64,000 bases of DNA from Zeimonas sp050187175 (GTDB lineage Bacteria > Pseudomonadota > Gammaproteobacteria > Burkholderiales > Burkholderiaceae_E), in the NCBI GenBank assembly GCA_050187175.1, contig JBFWXS010000021.1, positions 12,620 through 76,619 on the forward strand, written 5' to 3'. A model generated the notes under the pieces. It was not told where the DNA came from. It searched no databases and saw nothing but the letters and a program-made list of their open reading frames with translations. How positions within the stretch are numbered: the stretch's first letter is position 1; the number at the start of each line of letters is the position of its first letter. Positions 1-9,346 of the stretch are shown here, in pieces. The translations under genes and the position numbers were made by a program.

Positions 1-1770
1 CAGATAGCGCGCCGTGCGGGCGGCGTCGGCCCGCTCCAGGCGGCCGCTCAGGTCGACGATGCCGGCCCCCTTGCCGCCGCTACGATAGCGGCCGGACACC
101 TGGCCGGCGGCATCGGCATTGGCAAAGCTGAATCCGTTGATCCGCATGTCGACCGTCGGCGGCTGGCCGCCGCGCGCGGGCCGCGCCAGCGTCCAGCGCA
201 GCTCGGCGGCCATTCGATCGAGCGGCACGGCCGGGTCGGGGAACAGCCCCGGAAAACGCAGCACGACGCCGCTGCCCTTCAGCGACAGCTGGCCGCCTGC
301 CTCGGTGAGCCGCCCGGACCCGGACACGTTCGCGAACGCCGGCATGCGCAGCTCGCCCGGGGCCAGCGGGGCGCTGTCCTCGCGCGCCAGGCTGAGCCGG
401 TCGAAGGCCAGGTCCACCGCGAACCGCGTCGGCGTCTGGCGCGCCGACCAGTCGATGGCCAGGCGCTCGACGGTGCCGCCCACGCGAAACGGCTCGAAGC
501 GGCGCCGCACGTCGTCCGGCACCGGCAGGCGCTTGAGCAGGACAGCCATCTCGGCCGCGTCGAAGCGCTCGAAGGCCAGCCGCCCGGCCAGCGGCCGGCC
601 GTCGGCGGCCAGCGTCAGCGTCGGTTCGGCGCCAGCCAGCCGGAACAGCGGGCCGCGGCTGTCGTCGAGTTCCAGCCTGGAGAAGCTCAGGCGCGTCTCG
701 CCAGCCTCGGCCGGCTGCCCCTTGACCTCGATGCGCGCGGCGCGGATCGGCAGCGCGCGGCCGTCGTAGCTGGCCGCGATGTCGCGCAGCGACAGGCGGC
801 CGAGCATGTCGAACGGCCGGCCGTGCGCGAAGCGGGACCACAGCTGCAGTCCGCCCTGGCCGGTGCGGATCGCCGGCAGCGCCGCACGGCGCGGCGGCAC
901 CGTGGCCGAGGCCAGATCGCTCCAGCGCTGCCAGGCGCGCGCCGCGGCGGCCAGGTCGATTTCGCCGGCGGCCAGATACAGCTCGCCGTTCCACGCATGC
1001 CAGTCGCCGGCGCCCGAGAATGCCGGCCGGTAGAACTCGATGGCGGCGTCGATAGCCTTGCCCAGCCCGGGCACCGACGGCGCCCGCAGCGACGCGCGAT
1101 GGCGGCGCCCGACCGAGCCCAGCGCGACGTCGATGTCGTCGACCTGCCATTGCTCGCCCCTGACCCGGTCGCGCCAGTCGATGCGCACATGGCGCAGCAC
1201 GATGCGGCGCTGGGCAGTCAGCAGTCCCAGCGCGTCGCCGTCGCTCGGTGCGTCGAGGTCCAGATCGAAGCCGGCTACGCGCCAGCGGTGGCGCTCCAGG
1301 CGCTCGACACGGACCGCGGGCGCGTCCATCTCGAGCAGCGCGAAGCGCAGGCCGCGGCCGGCGAACAGAGCCCGCAATGACAGCACGGCGCGCAGCTCAG
1401 CGACTTCGAAGGCGGTCTGGCCGTCGCGGTCGAGCAGGCTGACGCCGCGCGCCACCAGACGTGGACGCAGGCCATCGAAGCTGCCTTCCAGGCCGTCGAT
1501 GTGCAGCGGGCGGCCGATCGATTCCGACAGCTCGGCGGTGATCCACGGCCGCCAGCGGTCTATGCCCGGCCAGACGTAATAACGCAGCCCCAGATATGCG
1601 ACTCCCGCCAGCAGTACGAGAGCCAGCGCCAAGCGCCCGAGCCAGTGCAGCAGGCGGTCGGCAGCAGCGGGCGGCCGGGCCGAGGGCGGCCGGGCTGACG
1701 CGGGCGGCGCCGACGGCGGAGGCTCCGGAAGCGTGGGCGGCGCGGGGGGGTGGACGGGCGGCGGCGGCAC
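1..1770 (-). CDS. YhdP/TIGR02099 family membrane-anchored protein, 3' end outside window
   Basis: The open frame runs leftwards off the window edge, so only the first ~590 codons are present; the family is usually well over 1000 residues. The N-terminus is a proline/alanine-rich stretch followed by one hydrophobic segment (about residues 40-65, containing LALVLLAGVAYLGLRYY). A long region typical of AsmA/YhdP-like lipid-transfer proteins follows (for example SIGRPLHIDGLEGSFDGLRP and VRIDWRDRVRGEQWQVDDID). Family knowledge: YhdP-type proteins bridge the inner and outer membranes and take part in phospholipid transport. No ATG is in frame; GTG at 1770 is chosen, and another in-frame GTG lies at 1866. 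It is divergent from glnE, a common arrangement in Burkholderiales. The frame and family are secure, the start is not. Confidence 0.8.
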   Translation of the reverse strand, partial: MPPPPVHPPAPPTLPEPPPSAPPASARPPSARPPAAADRLLHWLGRLALALVLLAGVAYLGLRYYVWPGIDRWRPWITAELSESIGRPLHIDGLEGSFDGLRPRLVARGVSLLDRDGQTAFEVAELRAVLSLRALFAGRGLRFALLEMDAPAVRVERLERHRWRVAGFDLDLDAPSDGDALGLLTAQRRIVLRHVRIDWRDRVRGEQWQVDDIDVALGSVGRRHRASLRAPSVPGLGKAIDAAIEFYRPAFSGAGDWHAWNGELYLAAGEIDLAAAARAWQRWSDLASATVPPRRAALPAIRTGQGGLQLWSRFAHGRPFDMLGRLSLRDIAASYDGRALPIRAARIEVKGQPAEAGETRLSFSRLELDDSRGPLFRLAGAEPTLTLAADGRPLAGRLAFERFDAAEMAVLLKRLPVPDDVRRRFEPFRVGGTVERLAIDWSARQTPTRFAVDLAFDRLSLAREDSAPLAPGELRMPAFANVSGSGRLTEAGGQLSLKGSGVVLRFPGLFPDPAVPLDRMAAELRWTLARPARGGQPPTVDMRINGFSFANADAAGQVSGRYRSGGKGAGIVDLSGRLERADAARTARYL

Positions 1771-1868
1771 TCGGTTCGACGGTGACCGGGAGATGAGGCG
1801 GAACGTAATGAGGAGCGCCGCGAATGAGCGACAATCCCCTGCAAGGATAACGCTTTCGGACCGCACCC

Positions 1869-4613
1869 ATGCAGTTTCTCGGCGAGCAGCACTCGGGCTA
1901 TTTCCGTCGTTCGCTGACGGCCGTGGCGGCGTCCATCGGCGAGGCCGCGATGGCTGAGCGGCTGACGCGGCTGAGCTCGCAGCCGCTGACGCGCGAGCGC
2001 ATCGAGGCGCTGCTGGCCGAGCATGAATCTCAGGTCGAGCTGGGGGCCGCGCTGCGCCGGACGCGTACCTGGCTGATGCTGACGCTGATCGAGCGCGATG
2101 TCGGCGGCCGCGCCGGGCTCGACGAGATCTGCTCGGCGATGACCTCGTTCGCCGAGATCGCCACCGAGCGCGCGCTGCGCGCCGCGGGCCAGGAGCTGTG
2201 CACCCGCCATGGCCGGGCACTCGATCGCGACGGGCGGCCGCAGGACCTGCTGGCGGTCGGCATGGGCAAGGCCGGCGGCAACGAGCTGAACGTGTCGTCG
2301 GACCTGGACCTGGTGTTCGTCTTCCGCAGCGAGGGCGAATCGGAAGGCGTGGACGGCAAGGGCGTGCTGGCGAGCAGCGACTGGATGCATCGGCTGGCCC
2401 GCCGCACCATCGAGCTGCTGGCGGAGTACACCGCCGACGGCTTCGTGTTTCGCGTCGACACGCGGCTGCGCCCGAACGGCGACTCCGGCCCGCTGGTCGT
2501 GTCGCTGAACATGCTGGAGCAGTATTTCTACGCTCAGGGCCGCGAATGGGAGCGCTTCGCGTGGCTCAAGGGCCGCGTGATCGGCGACTCGGGTGTTGCC
2601 GGCACGGCCGCGCGGCACGGCGACGAGACGGCGCTGTCGCAGATCGTCACGCCGTTCGTGTACCGCCGCTACATGGACTACGCTGCCTTCACCTCGCTGC
2701 GCGACCTGCATGCGCTGATCCGCGCCGAAGTCGGCCGCCGCTCCATCCGCGACCCGGAAGCGCTGGACGTGAAGCTGGGCCGCGGCGGCATCCGCGAGAT
2801 CGAGTTCACCGCGCAGCTGTTCCAGGTGGTCCGCGGCGGACGCGACCCGGGCCTGCGCAGCCTGTCCACCTTGACGACGCTGACGACGCTGGCGCGGCGC
2901 GGCCTGCTGCCGGTCGACGACGCGCGGGCGCTGGCAAGCGCCTACCACTTGCTGCGGCGGACCGAGCACGCGCTGCAGTACCGTGAAGACGCGCAGACGC
3001 ACCGCCTGCCGAACGACGCCGGCGAGCGTGCCGTCATCGCCGCCATGCTCGGCATGACCCCGGAGGCCTTCAACCAGCAGCTGGCGCAGGCCACCGACGC
3101 CGTCTCGCGGATCTTCGAGCGGCTGCTGACCCCGGAGGACGACGGCGCCGCCCGCGACGGCAGCGACGATGCCGGCGAAGCCGGGCTGGACGAGGAAGTC
3201 CGGCGCCGCTTCCAGATGCTGCGCGAAGGACCGCGCTACACCGCGGCACGCGCCGATACACGCGCCGCGATCGAACGACTGCTGGCCGAGGCAGTCAAGC
3301 GGCGCACCGGCCCGGCCGGCCTGGTGCGACTGGTCGACCTGCTCGACACCGTCTGCCGCCGGCCCGCGTACGTCGCGCTGCTCGGCCAGTATCCGCAGGC
3401 TTTCGCGCGCGTGCTGCGGGTGCTGGACTGGGCCAAGTGGCCCGCCGACTACCTGATGCGCCACCCCGTGGTGCTCGACGAACTGCTCGACGGCCAGCTG
3501 CTCGAAGCGGTCGACTACGACGCCTGGGCCGCCCAGCTGCGCGAACGCGTGCTGGCCGCCGAGCACGGCGGGCAGCCCGATGTCGAGCGCCAGATGGACA
3601 TTGTGCGCGAGGCGCATCATGCGCAGGTCTTCAGGCTGATGGTGCTAGACCTCGAAGGCAAGCTGACCGTCGAGCGCGTCTCCGACCATCTGAGCGAACT
3701 GGCCGACCGGGTGCTGGACCTGGCCATAGCGCTGGTCTGGAACAACCTGAAGCAGCGCTTCCGCGAGCGCCCGCGCTTCGCCGCGATCGCCTACGGCAAG
3801 CTGGGCGGCAAGGAGCTGGGCTACGCCTCCGATCTGGATCTGGTGTTCCTGTACGACGACGACGACGAGCGTGCCCCGGAGGCGTACGCGCTGCTGGCGC
3901 AGCGGCTGTCCGGCTGGGTCTCGACCCGTACGGCGGCCGGCCTGCTGTTCGAGATCGACTTGCGGCTGCGGCCCAATGGCGCGGCAGGCCTGCTCGTCTC
4001 CAGCGTCGCCGCCTTCGCCGCGTACCAGCGCGAATCGGCATGGGTCTGGGAGCACCAGGCGCTGACGCGAGCCCGCTTCGCCGCCGGCGACGCCCCCATC
4101 GGCGAGCGCTTCGAGGCCATCCGGCGCGATGCGCTGGCGCAGCGCCGCGATGCGGCCAAGCTGCGCGGCGAGGTGCTGGCCATGCGGCGCAAGATGCACG
4201 ACGGCCATCCGAACCGCAGCGCCTTGTTCGACCTGAAGCACGACCGCGGCGGCATGGTCGACATCGAGTTCATCGTCCAATACCTGATCCTGGCCCATGC
4301 CTGCGACCGGCCCGAGCTGCTGGACAATGCCGGCAACATCGCGCTGCTCGGGCGCGCCGGGGCCGCCGGCCTGATCGACGCCGCCCGGGCCGCCGCGGTG
4401 GCCGACGCCTACCGCCGCTACCGCAAGCTGCAGCACCAGCTGCGGCTGGACGACGTCGAATACGCACGCGTGGCGCCCGACGGCGTCGCAGCCGAGCGCG
4501 CGGCGGTGACGGCGCTGTGGGACGAGGTATTCGCGGCCGCAGCCATGGGCGCGGGGGGCCCGTCCGCCGGGAGCCCCGCCACCGGAAGCTCCTCCGCCGG
4601 GCGCTCCGTTTAA
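1869..4613 (+). CDS. glnE: Bifunctional glutamine synthetase adenylyltransferase/adenylyl-removing enzyme
   Basis: A 914-residue protein, close to the usual 930-950. It carries the two duplicated nucleotidyltransferase domains of GlnE: VGMGKAGGNELNVSSDLDL in the N-terminal (adenylyl-removing) half and IAYGKLGGKELGYASDLDL in the C-terminal (adenylylating) half. Each is followed by a DTRLRPNG or DLRLRPNG segment. The role is reversible AMP-modification of glutamine synthetase under control of PII protein. The start ATG lies about 100 bp from the divergent yhdP-like start, with no strong Shine-Dalgarno. The last ~16 residues (SAGSPATGSSSAGRSV) are a low-complexity tail made by three 15-bp repeats and are not expected in the family. 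Confidence 0.96.
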   Translation: MQFLGEQHSGYFRRSLTAVAASIGEAAMAERLTRLSSQPLTRERIEALLAEHESQVELGAALRRTRTWLMLTLIERDVGGRAGLDEICSAMTSFAEIATERALRAAGQELCTRHGRALDRDGRPQDLLAVGMGKAGGNELNVSSDLDLVFVFRSEGESEGVDGKGVLASSDWMHRLARRTIELLAEYTADGFVFRVDTRLRPNGDSGPLVVSLNMLEQYFYAQGREWERFAWLKGRVIGDSGVAGTAARHGDETALSQIVTPFVYRRYMDYAAFTSLRDLHALIRAEVGRRSIRDPEALDVKLGRGGIREIEFTAQLFQVVRGGRDPGLRSLSTLTTLTTLARRGLLPVDDARALASAYHLLRRTEHALQYREDAQTHRLPNDAGERAVIAAMLGMTPEAFNQQLAQATDAVSRIFERLLTPEDDGAARDGSDDAGEAGLDEEVRRRFQMLREGPRYTAARADTRAAIERLLAEAVKRRTGPAGLVRLVDLLDTVCRRPAYVALLGQYPQAFARVLRVLDWAKWPADYLMRHPVVLDELLDGQLLEAVDYDAWAAQLRERVLAAEHGGQPDVERQMDIVREAHHAQVFRLMVLDLEGKLTVERVSDHLSELADRVLDLAIALVWNNLKQRFRERPRFAAIAYGKLGGKELGYASDLDLVFLYDDDDERAPEAYALLAQRLSGWVSTRTAAGLLFEIDLRLRPNGAAGLLVSSVAAFAAYQRESAWVWEHQALTRARFAAGDAPIGERFEAIRRDALAQRRDAAKLRGEVLAMRRKMHDGHPNRSALFDLKHDRGGMVDIEFIVQYLILAHACDRPELLDNAGNIALLGRAGAAGLIDAARAAAVADAYRRYRKLQHQLRLDDVEYARVAPDGVAAERAAVTALWDEVFAAAAMGAGGPSAGSPATGSSSAGRSV
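4563..4607. repeat. Three 15-bp imperfect tandem repeats at the 3' end of glnE
   Basis: Units TCCGCCGGGAGCCCC, GCCACCGGAAGCTCC and TCCGCCGGGCGCTCC abut one another directly before the last sense codon. They encode the Ser/Ala/Gly-rich C-terminal tail of GlnE. The period matches the repeats in the protease, aroE and prmA genes of this window. Confidence 0.75.
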
Positions 4614-4638
4614 CCGCGGGCTGCGCTTTGGCTAAAAT
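4609..4638 (+). promoter_or_regulatory. Possible sigma-70 promoter of ilvE
   Basis: TTTAAC (4609-4614) and TAAAAT (4633-4638) are separated by 18 bp in an otherwise very GC-rich gap, about 60 bp upstream of the ilvE start. The -35 overlaps the glnE stop codon. This is sequence resemblance only. Confidence 0.35.
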
Positions 4639-4697
4639 GAGCGGTTCGGCCGCCGCTGCGGCCGCGTTCCGACGATTTCATCCACCGGGAGATCCAA

Positions 4698-5618
4698 ATG
4701 TCGATGGCTGACCGCGACGGTCAAATCTGGCTCGACGGCAAGCTCGTCGATTGGCGTGAGGCGAACATTCACGTGCTGACGCATTCGCTGCACTATGGAA
4801 TGGGCGTGTTCGAGGGCGTGCGCGCGTACAAGACCGTCTCGGGCACCGCGATCTTCCGGCTCAAGGAGCACACGCAGCGGCTGTTCAATTCGGCCAAGAT
4901 CTTCCAGATGCAGCTGCCGGTCTCGTTCGACGACATGGTGCAGGCGCAGAAGGAAGTGGTCCGCGTCAACCAGCTCGACTCGTGCTACATCCGTCCGATC
5001 GCATGGATCGGCTCCGAGAAGCTCGGCGTCTCGCCGCGCGGCAACACCATCCACGTCGCCATCGCGGCCTGGTCCTGGGGCGCCTACCTCGGCGAGGAAG
5101 GGCTGGCCAAGGGCATCCGCGTCAAGGTCTCGTCGTACACGCGGCATCACGTCAACGTGTCGCTGGTCCGCGCCAAGGCGAGCGGCTACTACCTGAACTC
5201 CATCCTCGCCAACAACGAGGTCACGGCGCACGGCTACGACGAAGCGCTGCTGCTGGACACCGAAGGCTACGTGTCCGAAGGCGCCGGCGAGAACGTGTTC
5301 ATCGTCAAGAACGGCATCGTCTACACGCCCGACCTCGCCTCGTGCCTGGACGGCATCACGCGCGATTCCGTCATCACGATGGCGCGCGATCTGGGCATAG
5401 AAGTGCGCGAGAAGCGCATCACGCGCGACGAGATCTATTGCGCCGACGAGGCGTTCTTCACCGGCACCGCGGCCGAGATCACGCCGATCCGCGAGCTGGA
5501 CGACCGGCCGATCGGCGAAGGCCGCCGCGGCCCCGTCACGGAACGGCTGCAGTCGCTGTTCTTCGACGTCGTGGCCGGGCGCAGCGAGCGCTACAAGCAC
5601 TGGCTGACGCCGGTCTGA
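4698..5618 (+). CDS. ilvE: Branched-chain amino acid aminotransferase
   Basis: A 306-residue fold-type IV PLP aminotransferase, full length. It transfers the amino group between glutamate and the 2-oxo acids of leucine, isoleucine and valine, the last biosynthetic step. The Schiff-base lysine is K160 in VRAKASGYY. The family hallmark EGYVSEGAGENVF follows, then CLDGITRDSV and FFTGTAAEITPI. The ATG is preceded by GGGAGA at good spacing; a second ATG two codons later is possible. The next gene, a zf-CHCC protein, starts 5 bp after the stop and is probably co-transcribed. Confidence 0.96.
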   Translation: MSMADRDGQIWLDGKLVDWREANIHVLTHSLHYGMGVFEGVRAYKTVSGTAIFRLKEHTQRLFNSAKIFQMQLPVSFDDMVQAQKEVVRVNQLDSCYIRPIAWIGSEKLGVSPRGNTIHVAIAAWSWGAYLGEEGLAKGIRVKVSSYTRHHVNVSLVRAKASGYYLNSILANNEVTAHGYDEALLLDTEGYVSEGAGENVFIVKNGIVYTPDLASCLDGITRDSVITMARDLGIEVREKRITRDEIYCADEAFFTGTAAEITPIRELDDRPIGEGRRGPVTERLQSLFFDVVAGRSERYKHWLTPV

Positions 5619-5623
5619 CCATC

Positions 5624-5830
5624 ATGAGCGAAACCGCTAGCCGCACCCTCGCCGCCGTCGAAATCGACGGCGAGCATCTGCCGCCGTACTGTCCGAACCC
5701 GAAGATGCCGATCTGGTCGTCGCACCCGCGCGTCTACCTCGACATCACGCATACGGGCGAGGCGATGTGCCCGTACTGCGGCACCGTCTACCGCCTGAAG
5801 CCGGGCACTGTAGTCAAAGGGCATCACTGA
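5624..5830 (+). CDS. Small zinc-finger (zf-CHCC) protein
   Basis: A 68-residue protein with the CHCC zinc pattern: Cys in PPYCPNP, His in SSHPRVYLDI, and the pair CPYCG near residues 47-50. Homologues include a C-terminal domain of the NDUFS6 subunit of complex I and many free-standing proteobacterial proteins of unknown role. It sits between ilvE and waaF, as in many beta-proteobacteria, and starts 5 bp after ilvE, so translational coupling is likely. The function is not known. Confidence 0.88.
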   Translation: MSETASRTLAAVEIDGEHLPPYCPNPKMPIWSSHPRVYLDITHTGEAMCPYCGTVYRLKPGTVVKGHH

Positions 5831-6156
5831 GCCGGGCGCGGGGCAGGGCTGCCCCCGGCCCGCTCCGGGCCGCCCTGCTCCCCGCACGCTCCCCGCCCCG
5901 CTCCGCCCCCCGCTCGGTCTCCACCCCGCCCACTCCGGCGCCCGCGCGCTATCCATCGCCGATCCTCCCTGGTCTGTAGCGAATCCGCCGCTGTCAAGGC
6001 GCCCGACGTGAACTAGGGCGTTTGCAGCGCAGCCGCGGACGGTGAGAATCCTCACTCATCCGGAACGGGCCGCTGCCCGTTCCTCCCAATACCCGCATTC
6101 ACAGCGCAGGCGTAGGATTGAGTTCGCGATCATTGTTGGCCGGCCCGGAGAAAACC
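5831..6156. other. 326-bp gap between the zf-CHCC gene and waaF
   Basis: No convincing gene. The first ~110 bp are pyrimidine-rich on the plus strand. Two small inverted repeats follow: GTGAG-AATC-CTCAC at 6042-6055, and a better one, GGAACGGG-CCGCTG-CCCGTTCC, at 6062-6083. Neither is followed by a T-run. They may be a terminator of the ilvE unit or leader structure of waaF; this is inference. Confidence 0.5.
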
Positions 6157-7206
6157 ATGAGCGCCCGAGCGCTCGTCATCGCGCCGAATTGGATCGGCGA
6201 CGCCGTCATGGCGCAGCCGCTGCTGGCGCTGCTGCGGCAGCGCGCGCCGCAGCTTCGCATCGATGCCGTCTGCGGGCCGCATATCGCGCCGGTGTTCCGC
6301 GCGATGGCCGAAGTCGACGAAGTCGTGGAAGCGGTCAATAAGCACGGCCGGCTCGACCTTGGCGCACGCTGGCGGCTGGCCGGCCAGCTGCGGCAGCGGC
6401 GCTATGACAGCGCCTACGTACTGCCCAATTCGGCCAAGTCGGCGCTGGTACCTTGGCTGGCGCGGATTCCGGAGCGCATCGGCCATCGCGGCGAGGCGCG
6501 CCACCTGCTGCTGAACCGCCTGCACGACGGCGAGGCAGCCAAGCGCCGGCCGATGGTCGAGCACTACGCCCAGCTGGCCTTCGACCCCAAGCTGCCGCTG
6601 CCGGGCAAAGTGCCGGATCCCCGGCTGCAGCGCTCGGACGAGCGCGAGGCGGCGGTCCGGCGCAAGTTCGGCTTCGAGCCCGGCGCGCCGCTGCTGGTGC
6701 TGTGCCCCGGCGCGGAGTACGGGCCCGCCAAGCGCTGGCCGGCACGGCATTTCGCGGCGCTGGCCAGCCTGGCGGCCGCGGAATGGCCGGAGGCGGACAT
6801 CGTGCTGCTCGGCTCCGCCAAGGAGCGCGGCATCGCCACCGAGATCACCGCGCTGTCCGGGCAGCCGCTGCGCAACCTGTGCGGCGACACCTCGCTGGAC
6901 GAAGCCATCGCGATCGTTTCGCAGGCCAGCGGCGTGGTCTCGAACGATTCCGGGTTGATGCACCTGGCGGCCGCTTTCGGCCGGCCGCAGGTGGCCGTCT
7001 TCGGCTCATCGGACCCGCGCCACACCCCGCCGCGCTCGCCGCGGGCGCGCATCGAATGGCTGCACCTCGAATGCAGTCCCTGCTTCAAACGCGAATGCCC
7101 GCTCGGCCACCTGGACTGCCTGAACCGCGTGCGGCCCGAAGCCGTGTTCGACAGCCTGAAGCAGGCGATGCGTTTCGAGACCAGCAGCATCCGGCCGGCG
7201 CGCTGA
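6157..7206 (+). CDS. waaF: ADP-heptose:LPS heptosyltransferase II
   Basis: A 349-residue GT9-family glycosyltransferase that adds the second heptose to the inner core of lipopolysaccharide on the cytoplasmic face of the inner membrane. Diagnostic segments are the N-terminal LVIAPNWIGDAVMAQPLL, LCPGAEYGPAKRWPARHFA in the middle, VSNDSGLMHLAAAFGRP, and the C-terminal CSPCFKRECPLGHLDCL. An upstream in-frame ATG at 6118 exists. The start at 6157 is chosen because it fits the family N-terminus and is preceded by CGGAG at 6146-6150. Confidence 0.94.
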   Translation: MSARALVIAPNWIGDAVMAQPLLALLRQRAPQLRIDAVCGPHIAPVFRAMAEVDEVVEAVNKHGRLDLGARWRLAGQLRQRRYDSAYVLPNSAKSALVPWLARIPERIGHRGEARHLLLNRLHDGEAAKRRPMVEHYAQLAFDPKLPLPGKVPDPRLQRSDEREAAVRRKFGFEPGAPLLVLCPGAEYGPAKRWPARHFAALASLAAAEWPEADIVLLGSAKERGIATEITALSGQPLRNLCGDTSLDEAIAIVSQASGVVSNDSGLMHLAAAFGRPQVAVFGSSDPRHTPPRSPRARIEWLHLECSPCFKRECPLGHLDCLNRVRPEAVFDSLKQAMRFETSSIRPAR

Positions 7207-7306
7207 CGGCTGGCGGGCTGACGGCCGGCGCGCCGGCGACGCTCGAGCCGGGGGGTGCAGGCGGCTCCGCCTAGAATCCGTCTTTTCGCCCCGGAATGGA
7301 CCCGCC

Positions 7307-7738
7307 ATGCGACGCGCACCGATCTTCACCACCGCCGAGGCCGTCGAGGAAGCGTTCTACGACGCGATGCAGCGCGCCGACCTCGAAGCGATGATGACGC
7401 TGTGGGCCGACGACGAGGAAGTCGTCTGCGTACACCCGGGCGGCGGCCGGCTGGTCGGCCTCGAGGCCATCCGCTCGGCCTGGGGAGCGATTTTCCACAA
7501 CGGCGGCGTCGACGCCCGCCCGACCTCGGTGCGTACTTATACCGGCGCGGTCACGGCCATCCACAGCGTCGTCGAACAGGTACTGATCACCGGGCGATCG
7601 GGCCGCAGCGAAGTCGCGGAGTGCATCGCCACCAATGTCTACGTGAAGCACGCCAGCGGCTGGCGGATCCTGGTGCACCACTCGGCGCCGACCAACGAGG
7701 AAAGCCCGCCGATCGCGGCCGGGACGATGCTGCATTGA
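7307..7738 (+). CDS. NTF2-like/SnoaL-type small protein
   Basis: A 143-residue protein with the alpha+beta-cone pattern of the NTF2 superfamily: AEAVEEAFYDAMQRADLEAM, then LWADDEEVVCVHPGG, and a terminal strand ASGWRILVHHSA. Members of this subgroup (DUF4440/ketosteroid-isomerase-like) have varied or unknown activity, so none is assigned. Its TGA overlaps the TTG start of the next gene (TTGA), which suggests coupled translation with the YheT-type hydrolase. Confidence 0.85.
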   Translation: MRRAPIFTTAEAVEEAFYDAMQRADLEAMMTLWADDEEVVCVHPGGGRLVGLEAIRSAWGAIFHNGGVDARPTSVRTYTGAVTAIHSVVEQVLITGRSGRSEVAECIATNVYVKHASGWRILVHHSAPTNEESPPIAAGTMLH

Positions 7739-8784
7739 ACCCGCACGCCGTCCTCGACGCGGCGGCGGCACGGTACCGTGCTCCCGCCTGGCTGCCCGGC
7801 CCGCATCTGCAGACGATCTGGCCGGCCATGGTCACGCCGCGCCGCGCGCTGGCCTATCGCCGCGAGCGCTGGGCGACGCCGGACGGCGACTTCATAGACG
7901 TCGATTTCACCAGTACCTCCTCGTCGGGCACGCTGCCGGACGCGCGCCCCGATCTGCCGCCGCCCTTGCTGATCCTGTTCCACGGCCTGGAGGGCAGTTC
8001 GGGCAGCCACTACGCGCTGGCGATCGCACGCGCGGCGCAGCAGATCGGCTGGCGTGTGGCGATTCCGCACTTCCGCGGCTGCAGCGGCGAAATCAATCGC
8101 GCGCCGCGCGCCTATCACTCGGGCGACTCGGCCGAGGCCGACTGGATCCTGCGCCGCTTCGCGCAGGAACACGCGCATGGCGCGCCCTTGTGCGCGCTTG
8201 GCATCTCATTGGGCGGCAACGTGCTGCTCAAGTGGCTGGGCGAACAGGGGCATGCCGCGCAAGCGGTCGCGGCCGCGGCTGCCGTGTCGCCGCCGCAGGA
8301 CCTGCATGCCGGCGCGCAGGCCTTGTCGCGCGGTTTCAACCGCGTCTACATGCGGCACTTCCTGGGCAGCTTGCGCAGCAAGAGCCTGGCCAAGCTCGCT
8401 CAGTACCCGGGTCTGTTCGACCGCGAACCGCTGCTGCGCGCGCGCGACTTCTTCGGCTTCGACGACGCGGTGACGGCGCCCATGCATGGGTTCGCGAGCT
8501 GCTATGACTACTGGGAGCGGTCGTCGTGCCGGCAGTTCCTGGCCGGCATCCGTCGGCCGACCTTGGTGATCAATGCGCTGAACGACCCTTTCCTGCCGTC
8601 GAGCGCGCTGGCCGGCCGCGACGAAGTGTCCGATTCGGTGACGCTGGACTATCCGCGGCACGGCGGCCATGTCGGCTTCCTGGCCGGCGCACCGCCGGGG
8701 CGGCTCGACTGGCTGCCCGACCGCATCCTCGGATGGCTGCGGCAAGTGCTGTCCGATTCCAAGCAGGATCATCGCCATGGATGA
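7735..8784 (+). CDS. YheT-family alpha/beta hydrolase
   Basis: A ~349-residue COG0429 hydrolase. The N-terminal APAWLPGPHLQTIWP motif of this family forces a start upstream of the first internal ATG (MVTPRRAL). TTG at 7735, overlapping the previous stop, is the best in-frame choice. The catalytic set is visible: oxyanion region LFHGLEGSSGSHYA, nucleophile elbow GISLGGN, acid region NALNDPFLP and the final histidine in RHGGHVGF. The substrate is unknown; family members are putative esterases. It overlaps the next gene by 8 bp. Confidence 0.9.
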   Translation: MNPHAVLDAAAARYRAPAWLPGPHLQTIWPAMVTPRRALAYRRERWATPDGDFIDVDFTSTSSSGTLPDARPDLPPPLLILFHGLEGSSGSHYALAIARAAQQIGWRVAIPHFRGCSGEINRAPRAYHSGDSAEADWILRRFAQEHAHGAPLCALGISLGGNVLLKWLGEQGHAAQAVAAAAAVSPPQDLHAGAQALSRGFNRVYMRHFLGSLRSKSLAKLAQYPGLFDREPLLRARDFFGFDDAVTAPMHGFASCYDYWERSSCRQFLAGIRRPTLVINALNDPFLPSSALAGRDEVSDSVTLDYPRHGGHVGFLAGAPPGRLDWLPDRILGWLRQVLSDSKQDHRHG

Positions 8785-9346
8785 GCAGGTACTGCGCGCG
8801 ATGGCGCGCTGGCCCGACGTCCCGGCCGTCAGCGGCTGGCTGCGCCTGGACAGGCGCGGACGCTGGCTGCTGGTCGATCGCGGGCGGCCCGATTTCGACG
8901 AGACTCGCGACGGCGCCGGCAGCCCGATCACCAGCCCGCAGATCATCGACTTCATCGGCCGCAACTACGCGGCCGACGAGCAAGGTCGCTGGTTCTGGCA
9001 GAACGGGCCGCAGCGCGTCTACGTCGATCTGGACAGCGCGCCGCTGGTGCTGCGCGTGCTCGAGCGTGCGGAGGCCGAGCCGGACGAGCTGCACATCGAT
9101 CAACTGGTCACCCATACCGGCTTTCGCGTGCAGCGCGTCGACGCGGGCTGGCTCAGCCGTACCGGGGAGATCCTGCTGCAGACGGATCTGGGGCCGGCCG
9201 TCGTGCACGACCTGGACGCACCGGCACTGCCGCTGCACGAGGACGGCGACGCGATCCTGCTGCGGCTGGAGGGTCGCCTGCTGCCGCTGCGCGAAACCGA
9301 TGATGCGGCAGTCGAGCTTGGCTACGACCCGGCGCCGCATGTCTGA
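8777..9346 (+). CDS. Conserved beta-proteobacterial protein, DUF2946-like
   Basis: A 189-residue soluble protein starting within the end of the yheT-like gene (8-bp overlap). Notable segments are ARWPDVPAVSGWLRLDRRG at the start and IIDFIGRNYAADEQGRWFW in the middle. From memory, proteins with this N-terminus sit next to YheT in Burkholderiales and are labelled DUF2946/DUF2944; this was not checked. No catalytic motif, signal peptide or membrane segment is seen. The role is unknown. Confidence 0.75.
   Translation: MDEQVLRAMARWPDVPAVSGWLRLDRRGRWLLVDRGRPDFDETRDGAGSPITSPQIIDFIGRNYAADEQGRWFWQNGPQRVYVDLDSAPLVLRVLERAEAEPDELHIDQLVTHTGFRVQRVDAGWLSRTGEILLQTDLGPAVVHDLDAPALPLHEDGDAILLRLEGRLLPLRETDDAAVELGYDPAPHV

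Noticed and set aside
1560..3620. Long minus-strand open frame opposite glnE
   Set aside because: It is a shadow of GC-rich codon use; glnE on the plus strand is full length with all motifs, and the yhdP-like frame is in another phase.
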